Positions 22,763-31,527 of a DNA stretch of 37,457 nt are shown in pieces. The notes beneath the pieces were generated by a model. The model did not search any database. It saw nothing but the letters and a program-made list of their open reading frames with translations, and was not told where the DNA came from. Source of the DNA: Streptomyces sp. SID14436 (GTDB lineage: Bacteria > Actinomycetota > Actinomycetes > Streptomycetales > Streptomycetaceae); the NCBI RefSeq assembly GCF_010548465.1, contig NZ_JAAGMD010000024.1, positions 1-37,457 of the forward strand, written 5' to 3'. Positions within the stretch are counted from its first letter, which is position 1, and the number at the start of each line of letters is the position of its first letter. The translations under genes were made by a program, and so were the position numbers.

Positions 22763-23985
22763 TGGCGAAGCGCAACCCCAACGGAGAGGGCACCATCTAC
22801 CGCCGCAAGGACGGCAGATACGAAGGTGCGGGTTACGTCCTCATGCCGGACGGCACACGGAAGCGCCGGCGGGTCTACGGCAAGACCTGGGACGAGACCC
22901 GGAAGAAGCTGACCGAGATGCTGGCCAAGAGCGACCAGGGCATCCCGGCGGCCGACACGACCGAAAGCCTCGGCACGTACCTGACCTACTGGCTTGAGCA
23001 CGTCGTGCGCCACAAAGTGCGGCCTTCGACGGTCTACAGCTACAGCAAGTGCGTGAACGCCTACATCGTCCCCAGGCTTGGGAAGAAGAAGCTGGCTCGG
23101 CTGTCCGCCAAGGACGTGCGTCTCTTCCTCGACTGGGCTCGGCAGGCCTGCCAGTGCTGCGCCCAGGGGCGGGATGCCGCTCGCCCGCTGGGGAAGCGCC
23201 GTTGCTGTGCCGCGACGCCCAAACGGTGCTGTGAGCGTCGGCTGTCGCCGCGCATGGTCCAGTACCTCCACGCGGTACTTCGGAACGCTCTGCAGCACGC
23301 CGTCCGCGAGGAGCTGGTGCAGCGCAACGTGGCGAAGCTGGTGCAGGTCCAGACGCCGCGATACCGCGTGGGCCGTGGCCTCTCCGTGGCTGAGGCGAAG
23401 AAGCTGCTGACCGAGGTGCACGACGACCGGCTCAGTGCGGCATACGTGCTCGCGCTCTACCTCGGCTTGCGGCGGGGTGAGCTGCTGGGCCTCCACTGGT
23501 CGGATGTTGATCTGGATGGCGGATCGCTGGAAATCCGTACGGCCCTACAGCGGGTGGATGGAGAGCTGACGTTGACGGCACCCAAGACGCGCCGGTCGGA
23601 GCGACCGGTCCCGCTCCCTGCCGTGTGCGTGGACGCTCTCCGCCGGCACCGCGAGCACCAGGCGGAGGAGCGGCGGGCAGCAGGGGAGGAGTGGCAGGAA
23701 ACGGGCCTGGTCTTCACCACCAGGCGGGGCACCCCGATCGAGCCTCGGAACCTGAACCGGCACTTCTACCCGATCCGCGAGCGGCTGGGCCTGGAGGTCC
23801 GGTTCCATGACCTGCGGCACACCTGCGTGACGCTGCTGCTCGGCCTCGGCGTCCCGCCTCACATCGTCCGCGACATCGTCGGGCACAGCGCACTGGACGT
23901 GACCATGAACATCTACGCGCACGCCGACATGACGGAGAAGCGGGCCGCTCTGGACCGGCTGGGGGGCCTGCTGGCCGTCGAGTGA
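22762..23985 (+). CDS. int: Tyrosine integrase of the AICE
   Basis: This is a 407-residue protein. It has an N-terminal arm-binding domain (GEGTIYRRKDGRYEGAGYV), a SAM-like core-binding domain (about 65-205) and a catalytic domain (about 210-400). The catalytic residues are all visible: Arg in LGLRRGELLGL, Lys in APKTRRSERPVPL, HDLRH, GHSALD and the nucleophile Tyr in MNIYAHADM. The core-binding domain contains a cysteine-rich insertion (CQCC, RCC, RCC between about 128 and 155), probably a zinc-binding knuckle seen in related integrases. It lies 86 bases from the right att site; a terminator follows. Confidence 0.94.
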   Translation: MAKRNPNGEGTIYRRKDGRYEGAGYVLMPDGTRKRRRVYGKTWDETRKKLTEMLAKSDQGIPAADTTESLGTYLTYWLEHVVRHKVRPSTVYSYSKCVNAYIVPRLGKKKLARLSAKDVRLFLDWARQACQCCAQGRDAARPLGKRRCCAATPKRCCERRLSPRMVQYLHAVLRNALQHAVREELVQRNVAKLVQVQTPRYRVGRGLSVAEAKKLLTEVHDDRLSAAYVLALYLGLRRGELLGLHWSDVDLDGGSLEIRTALQRVDGELTLTAPKTRRSERPVPLPAVCVDALRRHREHQAEERRAAGEEWQETGLVFTTRRGTPIEPRNLNRHFYPIRERLGLEVRFHDLRHTCVTLLLGLGVPPHIVRDIVGHSALDVTMNIYAHADMTEKRAALDRLGGLLAVE

Positions 23986-23991
23986 CGGGGC

Positions 23992-24014
23992 CGTTGCCGT
24001 CAGCGTTGCCGTCA
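23992..24014. repeat. 23-bp repeat near the right end, candidate integrase arm site
   Basis: This is identical to 8053-8075 and in the same orientation, 57 bases inside the right att core and just after the int stop codon. It comprises two GTTGCCGTCA units ten bases apart. Confidence 0.7.
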
Positions 24015-24022
24015 GAGACACG

Positions 24023-24060
24023 AAACGCCCTGGAGGGAAGATCCCCTCTGGGGCGTTTTT
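24023..24060 (+). terminator. Terminator of the integrase operon
   Basis: AAACGCCC (24023-24030) pairs with GGGCGTTT (24051-24058), continuing through two wobble pairs and GAGGG/CCCTC, to give a 15-bp stem with a six-base loop followed by TTTTT. It also protects against read-through into the antisense of the tRNA. Confidence 0.9.
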
Positions 24061-24071
24061 GCTGGTAGCGG

Positions 24072-24117
24072 GTGGCGCCCCCGGCAGGACTCGAACCTGC
24101 GGCCAAGCGCTTAGAAG
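24072..24117. other. Right attachment site (46-bp direct repeat within the intact tRNA)
   Basis: This copy of the att core covers the tRNA 3' end from CCA to the anticodon loop. Integration at this side rebuilds a complete tRNA gene using element-derived 3' sequence, so tRNA function is preserved. Confidence 0.93.
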
Positions 24118-24148
24118 GCGCCTGCTCTATCCACTGAGCTACGGGGGC
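24073..24148 (-). tRNA. tRNA-Arg (anticodon TCT)
   Basis: Read on the minus strand, the 73-base body folds perfectly. The acceptor GCCCCCG pairs with CGGGGGC, the D stem is GCTC/GAGC, the anticodon stem GGCGC/GCGCT carries loop CTTCTAA, and the T stem is GCAGG/CCTGC with loop TTCGAGT. CCA is encoded (24075-24073). The anticodon TCT is at 24115-24113 and reads AGA. This rare-codon tRNA is the integration target of the AICE. Confidence 0.97.
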
Positions 24149-24447
24149 CGGTTGTGGTGGCCTGCGTCGTGGTGCCCTGGTGGGGGCGGACCGTGACGGT
24201 GCCGGGGACAAGGATAGGGCTCCCACATCCTCGTCCCTGTCGCCTCGCCTCCGTGGCTCGATGTGGAGGTTGAGTGAAGCGGTCCCGATAATCGCAGGCA
24301 GGTACGAATCGTGCACCGATTTTGGGTGCCGTGCGCAACGGGTGTTGTGCACTCGTTATGCCTGGACCGCGCCCGTGTCCCAGTCGTCCCTTCCATCCCT
24401 TGTGTGCGATCGGCGCGCAGACATGCTCATATGCTTCAGAATTCCCC

Positions 24448-24453
24448 TAAAAT
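24448..24453 (+). promoter_or_regulatory. Candidate -10 element upstream of the GTPase operon
   Basis: TAAAAT lies in a locally A/T-rich stretch (24428-24460), 17 bases before the preferred GTG start. No clear -35 is seen. The rest of 24149-24469 holds no gene I can support; divergent promoters for the tRNA and for the GTPases are expected there. Confidence 0.45.
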
Positions 24454-24469
24454 TGGGCATTCTTCCCAT

Positions 24470-26077
24470 GTGGTGACCTTGGACGTACGGCCTCAGCTGC
24501 TCGACGCACTCTCCGCCCTGCGCGAGCGTGTCGCCGCCGCACGCTTCCCGCTGCCCCTGACGGGCGCTCCACGCGCGCGTGCCAACCGCGACGAACTGCT
24601 CGCGCAGCTCGACGACTATCTGGTGCCCCGGCTGAGAGAGCCGCAGGCCCCGCTGCTCGCCGTCGTCGGCGGCTCCACCGGGGCGGGGAAGTCCACGCTG
24701 GTGAACTCGCTCGTGGGCCGCCGGGTCAGTGAGGCGGGGGTGCTGCGGCCGACGACACGCACACCCGTGCTCGTCTGCCATCCGGAGGATCAGCACTGGT
24801 TCAGCGGGATGCGGGTGCTGCCGGACCTCACGCGCGTGTGGGTGCCCCAGCAGGAGCCCACGGACGACCTGCTCCTCCCGGGCGAGAACCCCGCGCGCGT
24901 CCTGCGCATCGAGACCGCGGAGAGCCTGCCGCCCGGCCTCGCCCTGCTGGACGCGCCCGACATCGACTCCCTCGTCACCGACAACCGGGTACTGGCCGCC
25001 GAGCTGATCTGCGCGGCCGACATCTGGATCATGGTGACGACCGCCGCCCGCTACGCCGACGCCGTGCCCTGGCACATGCTGCGCACCGCCAAGGAGTACG
25101 ACGTCACCCTCGTGACCGTCCTGGACCGTGTGCCCCACCAGGTGGTGGCGGAGGTCTCACGGCAGTACGCCGCCCTGCTCACCAAGGCCGGACTCGGTCA
25201 CGTGCCCCGGTTCACGGTGCCCGAGCTGCCCGAGTCGGCCTGGGGCGGCGGTCTGCTGCCCGCCAGCGCGGTGGCGTCGCTGCGTACCTGGCTCGTCCAT
25301 CAGGCGCAGGACCCGGCCGCCCGGAGCCAGGTCCTGGCCCGCACCGCCCACGGCATCCTCGACTCCCTCTCCTCCCGGATGCCCGAGCTGGCCGGCGCCG
25401 CCGCCGCGCAGTACGCCGCCGCTCTGCGGCTCACCGCCGCCGTCGAGAGCGCCTACGACAGGGAGCACGCGCGGGTGCGCGGGCGGCTCCAGGCCGGGGC
25501 CGTCCTCGCCGGGGACGCGCTCAAGCGGTGGCGTGCCTTCCCCCTCGACTGCACGGCGGGCGAGCTCCTCGACACCCTCGTGGAGAGCCTCAGCGCGCTG
25601 CTGGTCTGCGCGGTCACCGCCGCCGACGAGCGCGTCGACGACGCCTGGCGGCGGGAACCGGCGGCCGACGCCCCGGAACTGAGCGGGTGCGACGACCAGG
25701 CCGAGAGCCCCGAGCACCGCATCGGGCTCGCCGTCCGGCGATGGCGGCGCGAGCTCGAGGAGTACGCCGAGGAGGAGGTGCGCGAGCTCGACCGCAACCT
25801 CGCCCCCGAACCTGAGACGGTCGCGGCCCTGGTGGCCACGGTGCTGCTGGGCGGCCGGCGCACCCGGACGGCGGGGGAGAAGCTCGCCGAGTGGATTGGC
25901 GCGCACGGCGCGCTCCGGCTGCGCGACCGCGGCGGGCGGCTGCTCCTGGAGCACATGGACCGGATTCTGCACACCGAGCGCGAGCGCCGCCTCGCCCCGC
26001 TCGACGGACTCGACGTGCACCCGGAACCGCAGGCCGAACTCATCGCCGCCTTGTCCGTACTGCAGAAGGAGAGGTGA
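24470..26077 (+). CDS. P-loop GTPase, dynamin/Era-like family, first of a pair
   Basis: About 535 residues. The N-terminal part [21 protein letters not shown] leads into a GTPase domain with G1 GGSTGAGKS (67-75), a switch with [11 protein letters not shown]3-like LDAPDID (about 160) and a G4-like TVLDRVP. The rest is long helices and charged coiled-coil-like segments. The start is ambiguous: GTG 24470 or 24473 give the natural N-terminus, while ATG 24431 would add 13 residues over the A/T-rich promoter-like stretch. It lies three bases before a second GTPase gene, so the two probably work together at the membrane. Function in Streptomyces is not known to me. Confidence 0.83.
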   Translation: MVTLDVRPQLLDALSALRERVAAARFPLPLTGAPRARANRDELLAQLDDYLVPRLREPQAPLLAVVGGSTGAGKSTLVNSLVGRRVSEAGVLRPTTRTPVLVCHPEDQHWFSGMRVLPDLTRVWVPQQEPTDDLLLPGENPARVLRIETAESLPPGLALLDAPDIDSLVTDNRVLAAELICAADIWIMVTTAARYADAVPWHMLRTAKEYDVTLVTVLDRVPHQVVAEVSRQYAALLTKAGLGHVPRFTVPELPESAWGGGLLPASAVASLRTWLVHQAQDPAARSQVLARTAHGILDSLSSRMPELAGAAAAQYAAALRLTAAVESAYDREHARVRGRLQAGAVLAGDALKRWRAFPLDCTAGELLDTLVESLSALLVCAVTAADERVDDAWRREPAADAPELSGCDDQAESPEHRIGLAVRRWRRELEEYAEEEVRELDRNLAPEPETVAALVATVLLGGRRTRTAGEKLAEWIGAHGALRLRDRGGRLLLEHMDRILHTERERRLAPLDGLDVHPEPQAELIAALSVLQKER

Positions 26078-26080
26078 CCG

Positions 26081-28264
26081 GTGACCGCCGTCACTGACCA
26101 GGACCACACCGAGCACCCCGAGCATTCCGAGGACACACAGCGTCCCGAGCCCTCCGACCGCCCGGAGAACGCGGAGGAGCGGTTTCGTCGGCCCGACACG
26201 GACGGCGCCGGCCGCTCCGACGACCCCAGGGGCGGAAAGGGCCCCAGAGGCGGAAAGGGCCGCAAGGGCGGCCAGGGCGCGACGGAGGACGCAGAACGGG
26301 AAAAGGAAGAGGCCACGCGACCCGCGAGCAGCGGCGACGGCGCCGACAGCGGGGACGCCGACGGTTCCCGGCGCGCCGAGCGGGCCGGACGGCTGGCCCG
26401 CTTCGGGCGGTTCGGACGGTCGGGGCCGGCGGACGAGCGAGCTGACGGTGATGACGGGCGCCGGGCGAAGAAGAAGGGCCGGGACGGAGCCGACGCGACG
26501 GACGACGAGCCCGCGCGTGCGGCCGTCGACGAGCGGGACGACGCCGCCCAGGGGCCCTGGGACGACGGACTGATCGCGCGGCGCGTGAACGGGGCCGTCG
26601 CCGGGACCGAGCAGGGTCAGCGTCCGGCGCCGGAGACGAGGGCGCCCGCGTCCCAGACCGTCACGCCCCTGACATACGACCCGCCCCTGCGCTCGCGCCT
26701 GGAGGCGCTGCGCGAACTGGTCGGACTGTCCCGCACCCGGCTCGACAGCGGGACCCTCGCCGAAGCGGGCCGCGTCCTCGACGAGGCCACCGCGCGGCAC
26801 CGCCTCTCCGGGCAGCACACCGTCGTCGCGATCGCGGGAGCCACCGGCAGCGGCAAGTCGCAGCTGTTCAACACCCTCGCCGGGGTGCCCATCTCGGAGA
26901 CCGGCGTGCGGCGCCCCACCACCGCCGCGCCCATCGCGTGCAGCTGGAGCGACGGCGCGGCCAGCCTCATCGAACGCCTCGGCATTCCGCCCCGGCTCCG
27001 CCGCCGCCCGTCGCAGGCCATGGCGGACGCGGACGACCAGCTGCGCGGGCTGGTCCTGGTGGACCTCCCCGACCACGACTCGGCGGCCGTACGGCACCGG
27101 GAACAGGTCGACCGCGTGCTGTCGCTGGTCGACGCCGTCATCTGGGTCGTGGACCCGGAGAAGTACGCCGACGCCATGCTGCACGAGCGGTACCTGCGGC
27201 CGATGGCGGCCCACGCGGAGGTCATGTTCGTCGTCCTCAACCAGGTCGACCGGCTGCCCGGCGAAGCCGCCGAGCAGGTCCTGGACGATCTGCGGCGGCT
27301 CCTCGACGAGGACGGCATCGCCCTGGGGGAGTACGACGAACCCGGCACGACCGTGCTGGCGCTCTCCGCGCTCACCGGGGAGGGCGTCGGGGAACTGCGC
27401 GAGGCGCTCGGCCAGTTCGTGTCCGAACGCGGGGCGGCTGGCCGCCGGATCGCCGCCGACGTGGACATCGCGGCGGCCCGCCTGTGGCCCGTCTACGCCA
27501 CGCGCAAGCGCTGCGGGCTGAGCGAGGAGGCCCGGGACGAGTTCTCCGCCCGGCTCGCGGACGCGGTGGGCGCCACGGCGGCGGGCGAGGCGGCCGAACG
27601 CGCCTGGCTGCGCAACGCCAACCGCGCGTGTGGCACGCCCTGGCTGCGGCTGTGGCGCTGGTACAACGACCGCGGCGAGCCGCCCACGGGCCGGCACTCC
27701 CTGCGCACGCAGCAGCCCGACGAGGAGGCCACGGCCCGCCAGCGCGTGGAGCAGGCGGTCCGGACGGTGGCCGAGCGCGCCTCGGCCGGACTGCCGGTGC
27801 CCTGGGCGCAGGCGGTGCGCGAGGCCGCGGTACGGGGTGCGCAGGGGCTGCCCGAGGCACTGGACGAACTGGCGGCACGTGCCGGGCTGCCTCCGGGGCG
27901 GCCGCCCCGGCCCGGATGGTGGCCGGCGGCCGTGCTGGCCCAGGCGTCCATGACGGTGCTTCAGTTCCTGGGCGGGCTGTGGCTGCTGGGCCAAATCATC
28001 GGGTTCATGTCGCCGAACCTGGGGGTGCCGGTGCTGCTGATGCTGATCGGCATCATCGGCGGCCCGCTCATCGAGTGGAGCTGCCGCATGGCGGCCCGCG
28101 GCCCGGCCCGGCGGTACGGGCAGGACGCGGAGAGACGGCTGCGGGAGGCGGCGGCCGGGTGCGGACGGGCCCGGGTGCTCGATCCGGTGGCCGCTGAGCT
28201 GTTGCGGTACCTGGAGGTGCGGGAGCAGTACGTGCGGGTCGTGGGGACAGCCTCGACCCGGTGA
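26081..28264 (+). CDS. Membrane-anchored P-loop GTPase with long acidic disordered N-terminus
   Basis: This is a 727-residue protein from a GTG with AAGGAGAGG upstream. Residues 1-190 are highly charged, disordered and repetitive (GGKGPRGGKGRKGG). The GTPase domain follows: G1 GATGSGKS (253-260), RRPTTAAPIACSW, G3 DLPDHDS, G4 NQVDRLP. C-terminal helices lead to two membrane segments (about 612-640 and 648-670, ending PLIEWSC) and a short cytoplasmic tail. The architecture resembles small membrane-remodelling or septum-associated GTPases. It is coupled by three bases to the first GTPase; the tandem arrangement suggests a heteromeric complex (inference). Confidence 0.83.
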   Translation: MTAVTDQDHTEHPEHSEDTQRPEPSDRPENAEERFRRPDTDGAGRSDDPRGGKGPRGGKGRKGGQGATEDAEREKEEATRPASSGDGADSGDADGSRRAERAGRLARFGRFGRSGPADERADGDDGRRAKKKGRDGADATDDEPARAAVDERDDAAQGPWDDGLIARRVNGAVAGTEQGQRPAPETRAPASQTVTPLTYDPPLRSRLEALRELVGLSRTRLDSGTLAEAGRVLDEATARHRLSGQHTVVAIAGATGSGKSQLFNTLAGVPISETGVRRPTTAAPIACSWSDGAASLIERLGIPPRLRRRPSQAMADADDQLRGLVLVDLPDHDSAAVRHREQVDRVLSLVDAVIWVVDPEKYADAMLHERYLRPMAAHAEVMFVVLNQVDRLPGEAAEQVLDDLRRLLDEDGIALGEYDEPGTTVLALSALTGEGVGELREALGQFVSERGAAGRRIAADVDIAAARLWPVYATRKRCGLSEEARDEFSARLADAVGATAAGEAAERAWLRNANRACGTPWLRLWRWYNDRGEPPTGRHSLRTQQPDEEATARQRVEQAVRTVAERASAGLPVPWAQAVREAAVRGAQGLPEALDELAARAGLPPGRPPRPGWWPAAVLAQASMTVLQFLGGLWLLGQIIGFMSPNLGVPVLLMLIGIIGGPLIEWSCRMAARGPARRYGQDAERRLREAAAGCGRARVLDPVAAELLRYLEVREQYVRVVGTASTR

Positions 28265-28422
28265 GGCGGGGGCGGGTCACCGCCTTGGCGGGGGAGGGTC
28301 GCGTCCGGTCCAGGGGCATCACGGCTCTCCCTGGATGCCTGGGCCGGTTCACGGTCGGTCCACCGGGCCGGCCCCTTCGCGGGCGGACTCACCGGGCCGG
28401 TTCCCTCGTACGGGTGGCCGGG

Positions 28423-28449
28423 TTGTCCACAGCCCTGGAGCTGTCCACA
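28423..28449. promoter_or_regulatory. Two DnaA-box-like sequences upstream of ssbB
   Basis: TTGTCCACA (28423-28431) is the preferred Streptomyces DnaA box and CTGTCCACA (28441-28449) is one base off. They are in the same orientation, 18 bases apart, in the 340-base gap before ssbB. The gap also carries imperfect CACCGGGCCGG repeats (about 28345-28402) and no gene. Confidence 0.6.
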
Positions 28450-28604
28450 GCGCTCAGCGGGTCCGTCCCGGCAGCGGCAGTCTGGCTCTCGCGGCGGTCG
28501 CGGCAGGATGTGCGGCCGTCGCGCCGGACACAGCCGTACGGGAGGGGCCCGTACGCGTATCCGCCGGGCGCCGCCAGCGGTGCCGGGCGCGGGAGGGAGA
28601 CGCG

Positions 28605-29270
28605 ATGAACGAGACGATGGTCTGCGCGGTGGGCAACGTGGCGACGTCACCGGTGTACCGGGAGCTGGCGTCGGGCCCGTCGGTCAGGTTCCGGCTGGCG
28701 GTCACCGCGCGGTACTGGGACCGCGAGAAGGGCATGTGGACGGACGGCCACACCAATTTCTTCACGGTGTGGGCCAACCGGCAACTCGCCACCAACGCCG
28801 CCGCCTCACTGTCGCTCGGCGAACCAGTGGTCGTGCAGGGGCGGTTGAAGGTGCGCACGGAGCAACGGGACGGGCAGCAGGGCCGGGTCTCCGCCGACAT
28901 CGACGCGGTGACGATCGGCCACGACCTGGCGCGGGGGACGTCCGCCTTCCGGCGCTCGGGCCGCCCCGAACAGCCGGGGGCAACTGCGGTCCCCGAGCGC
29001 CCCGAACCCAACTGGGAGACCTCACCCGATGCGGCGGCTGGGCCGACGGCACCTGTGGGCAACCCGGGAGCTTCGGAACCCGTTTCGGCTCCGGTGCCCG
29101 GAGCAGGACCTGGAGTCCCACTGGCTGCGGCACCGACAACGGCGCCGGCACCCGAACCGGCAGCAGCGCCGGCAATCCCCGTTGCCGTTCCCGTCCCCGC
29201 CCCCGTTCCAGTGGCCGAAGCCGGCTCGGTGGCGAGCCAACTGCCCGAAACGGCAACCGTCATGACGTGA
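28605..29270 (+). CDS. ssbB: Single-stranded DNA-binding protein SsbB type
   Basis: This is a 221-residue protein. The ATG at 28605 follows GGGAGGGAGA. The OB fold (1-110) shows the SSB pattern MNETMVCAVGNVATSPVYREL, FRLAVTARYWD, FFTVWANRQLA and GEPVVVQGRLKV. The tail is long, Pro/Ala/Val-rich and ends ATVMT, so it lacks the acidic DDxxPF tip that recruits repair and replication partners. That absence and the neighbourhood match SsbB, which in S. coelicolor supports chromosome segregation during sporulation, not SsbA, the replication protein. Possible DnaA boxes lie upstream. Confidence 0.88.
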   Translation: MNETMVCAVGNVATSPVYRELASGPSVRFRLAVTARYWDREKGMWTDGHTNFFTVWANRQLATNAAASLSLGEPVVVQGRLKVRTEQRDGQQGRVSADIDAVTIGHDLARGTSAFRRSGRPEQPGATAVPERPEPNWETSPDAAAGPTAPVGNPGASEPVSAPVPGAGPGVPLAAAPTTAPAPEPAAAPAIPVAVPVPAPVPVAEAGSVASQLPETATVMT

Positions 29271-29285
29271 CGTCGAATGCGGGGA

Positions 29286-29336
29286 CGGGACCACGAGGAA
29301 GGACGGCCGCCTGCTTCCTCCCGTCCGTCGGTCCCG
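29286..29336 (+). terminator. Hairpin after ssbB
   Basis: CGGGACC (29286-29292) pairs with GGTCCCG (29330-29336), and inside it GAGGAAG (29295-29301) pairs with CTTCCTC (29314-29320). The following gap to 29621 contains an A/T island with a TTATCGATAA palindrome (29424-29433) that probably belongs to the next promoter. Confidence 0.6.
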
Positions 29337-29621
29337 CCCACTGGCCCGAGGGCGGAGACCGGCCCTCGCGCCGACCGAAGTGCGGCTTATCGGCGGCTGC
29401 GTGCCGAACTTCCTCAAGTGGATTTATCGATAAGCCCTGCTCTCAAGCCTCCTCGCGATAACGATTGCGGATCGGATCACCCGTCCGACGCGATCACCGG
29501 TAAGCGCGGTGCGCGGCCTCCTTAGGATGCCGGGCATGGCCACCGGGGCTCTCGGGGCCGGTGATTCTGCTGGTGGGACCGTGCCCCCCACGTCAACGGG
29601 TCCTGCTCGGAAGGGAATTCG

Positions 29622-31037
29622 GTGTTTGCTTCGTTCTCTGCGTGGTCCCTGCGCGGGCGTGGACCGGTCCGTCTCACCGCCGGGGCGGTGGTGTGCGGAC
29701 TCGCCGTCACGGGAGTGATGGTGGCCGGTGCAGGACAGGCCGCGGCCGACGAGGCGACGCCGCGACAGGGCGGGGCGACGGCGACGATAGGCGGGCTGAA
29801 GACCTTCGGCGCGGCCGTCATACGGATGGACAGCGGGGACCAGCAGGTGTCCGCGGGCCTGTTCGAAATGTCCGTCGAGGGCGGCGGCATGCTCCAGACC
29901 TACTGCGTCGACATCCACACCCCCACGCAGAAGGACGCCAAGTACCACGAGGCTCCCTGGAGCAGCACCTCGCTCGGGGTCAACGACGACGCCGGACGGA
30001 TCCGCTGGATCCTGCAGAACTCCTACCCCCAGGTGAACGATCTGGCGGCGCTCGCGAAGAAGGCGGGTGTGCGCGGCGCGCTCACCGAGCAGGACGCGGC
30101 GGCCGGCACGCAGGTCGCCATCTGGCGCTACGCCGACGACGTCACCGTGGACGCCGTCGACCCCCAGGCCGAGCAGCTCGCCGACTACCTGGAGAAGAGC
30201 GCGCGCGACCTGACGGAGCCGCGCGCCTCGCTGACCCTGCACCCGCCGGCCGTCTCCGGCCGTCCGGGTGAGCGGGTGGGGCCGGTGACGGTCCGCACGA
30301 ACGCCCGCAGCGTGACGGTCGCCCCACAGGCGAGCGCCGCACAGGACGAGGTGCGTCTCGTCGACAAGAACGGTGAGCCCGTCACCGAGGCCGTCAACGG
30401 CAGCCAGGTCTTCTTCGACGTCCCCGAGGACGCGGCGCCCGGCACGGCTCGTCTGACCGCGCAGGCCTCCACGACCGTCCCAGTCGGCCGGGCGTTCGCC
30501 TCCGAGAGCCGCAGCCAGACCCAGATCCTGGCGGGTTCCAGCGAGTCGACGGTCTCGGCCACGGCGAGCGCCACGTGGGCGGAGGAGGGGGCCCTCCCGG
30601 CCGTCTCCGCGCGGGAGAACTGCGCGAAGGGCGGGGTGGACATCACCGCGTCCAACCGGGGGGACGCACCCTTCACCTTCGAGGTGGTAGGCCAGAAGCA
30701 CACGGTCGCGGCGGGCGCGTCCCGCACGGTGACGGTCCCGCTGAGCGAGGACACGCCCTACGACTTCACCGTCACGGGGACCGACGGCTTCGAGCAGCGG
30801 TTCACCGGCATGCTCGACTGCCTGACCCGGGCCGCCGAGACGGGGACCACCGCGCAGACCTACCACGCCCCCAGCCCCACCCCGCTGGGCGGTGCCCCCG
30901 CCGACAACACCAACCTCGCGGCGACCGGCTCCTCCAGCGCCACCCCGTGGATCGCCGGTACGGCCATCGGGCTGGTCGTCCTCGGCGGCGCCGGCCTCGT
31001 CATCGCCCGCCGTCGCGAAACCCCGCCCGGGGACTGA
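29622..31037 (+). CDS. Thioester-forming (TQXA) cell-wall surface protein with LAXTG sortase signal
   Basis: This is a 471-residue protein from a GTG with GGAAGGGA upstream. The signal peptide is about 1-42. The thioester domain has Cys95 (TYCVDIHT) and TQ at 163-164 (GTQVAIWRYADD), expected to form an internal Cys-Gln thioester that can bond covalently to surfaces. Beta-rich Ig-like modules follow (about 205-410). The C-terminus has the sorting signal LAATG (432-436), a hydrophobic helix and a basic ARRRE tail, the LAXTG form used by actinobacterial class E sortases. It should be a wall-anchored adhesin of the hyphal surface. Confidence 0.9.
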   Translation: MFASFSAWSLRGRGPVRLTAGAVVCGLAVTGVMVAGAGQAAADEATPRQGGATATIGGLKTFGAAVIRMDSGDQQVSAGLFEMSVEGGGMLQTYCVDIHTPTQKDAKYHEAPWSSTSLGVNDDAGRIRWILQNSYPQVNDLAALAKKAGVRGALTEQDAAAGTQVAIWRYADDVTVDAVDPQAEQLADYLEKSARDLTEPRASLTLHPPAVSGRPGERVGPVTVRTNARSVTVAPQASAAQDEVRLVDKNGEPVTEAVNGSQVFFDVPEDAAPGTARLTAQASTTVPVGRAFASESRSQTQILAGSSESTVSATASATWAEEGALPAVSARENCAKGGVDITASNRGDAPFTFEVVGQKHTVAAGASRTVTVPLSEDTPYDFTVTGTDGFEQRFTGMLDCLTRAAETGTTAQTYHAPSPTPLGGAPADNTNLAATGSSSATPWIAGTAIGLVVLGGAGLVIARRRETPPGD

Positions 31038-31083
31038 CCGGGGAGGGCCCCCGGCCCCGCCCCTCTCGCTGATCCCTGACGGT

Positions 31084-31113
31084 GCGGGCCCGCCACCGGC
31101 CGGGCGGGCCCGC
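31084..31113. terminator. Bidirectional terminator between convergent genes
   Basis: GCGGGCCCGCC (31084-31094) and GGCGGGCCCGC (31103-31113) form an 11-bp stem with an eight-base loop, between the surface protein and a minus-strand membrane protein. Confidence 0.75.
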
Positions 31114-31116
31114 CCC

Positions 31117-31425
31117 TCAGAACCCGGCCATGGACGCGTTGAGCACGCCGCCCAGCGCCCCGTAGGCGCTGCAGCGAAGCGTGTGCCGTGCCCTGCGGCG
31201 CCGCCCGAACGACACGGCGTAGGACAGGACGAAGAGACCACCGAGGACCACCGTCACGACGGGGCTGTAGACGAGGCATGTGAAGCACGGGATGCCGGTC
31301 CAGACGAGGATCGGCAGCAGCGAGCAGCGCAGGACCGTCCACAGCCCGATCCGGGCTCCGGGCGGGAGCAGGCCGTGGTGCCACACCTCGATGTGGTTCC
31401 TGGTCACACACGCCTCGGGTCGCAT
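31117..31425 (-). CDS. Small membrane protein with cysteines
   Basis: This is a 102-residue protein from the ATG at 31425. It begins MRPEACVTRNHIEVWHHGLLPPG and has two membrane helices, TVLRCSLLPILVWTGIPCFTCLVY and VVTVVLGGLFVLSYAVSFG, then a basic RRRRARH segment. Two cysteines (GIPCFTC) lie at the end of the first helix. I do not recognise the family. Codon use is host-like. Confidence 0.68.
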   Translation of the reverse strand: MRPEACVTRNHIEVWHHGLLPPGARIGLWTVLRCSLLPILVWTGIPCFTCLVYSPVVTVVLGGLFVLSYAVSFGRRRRARHTLRCSAYGALGGVLNASMAGF

Positions 31426-31527
31426 GCGGCCATCACACCACCGGTGGGGCGGCAGTCGTGCGGTGCCCCAGGAGGTCCGAGTGGTCCACGTGGTGCAAGT
31501 GGCCCCGGAGACAGATGGGTGGGCCGG

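Larger units (their letters stand above)
7924..24117. mobile_element. Integrated AICE of the pSAM2 type in tRNA-Arg(TCT), about 16.1 kb
   Basis: Perfect 46-bp direct repeats at both ends contain the 3' half of a tRNA-Arg gene. Between them lie, in AICE order, a Nudix gene and a GntR repressor (divergent), a transfer operon with an FtsK-like translocase and Spd-type genes, a RepSA-type rolling-circle initiator, Xis and a tyrosine integrase next to the right att site. Such elements excise as circles, replicate by rolling circle and move double-stranded DNA between mycelia. The left third is minus-strand cargo with less extreme GC. All core modules look intact, so the element may be functional. 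Confidence 0.93.

Noticed and set aside
25157..27994. 945-residue minus-strand frame
   Set aside because: It lies entirely antisense to two well-supported GTPase genes and has no recognisable domain.
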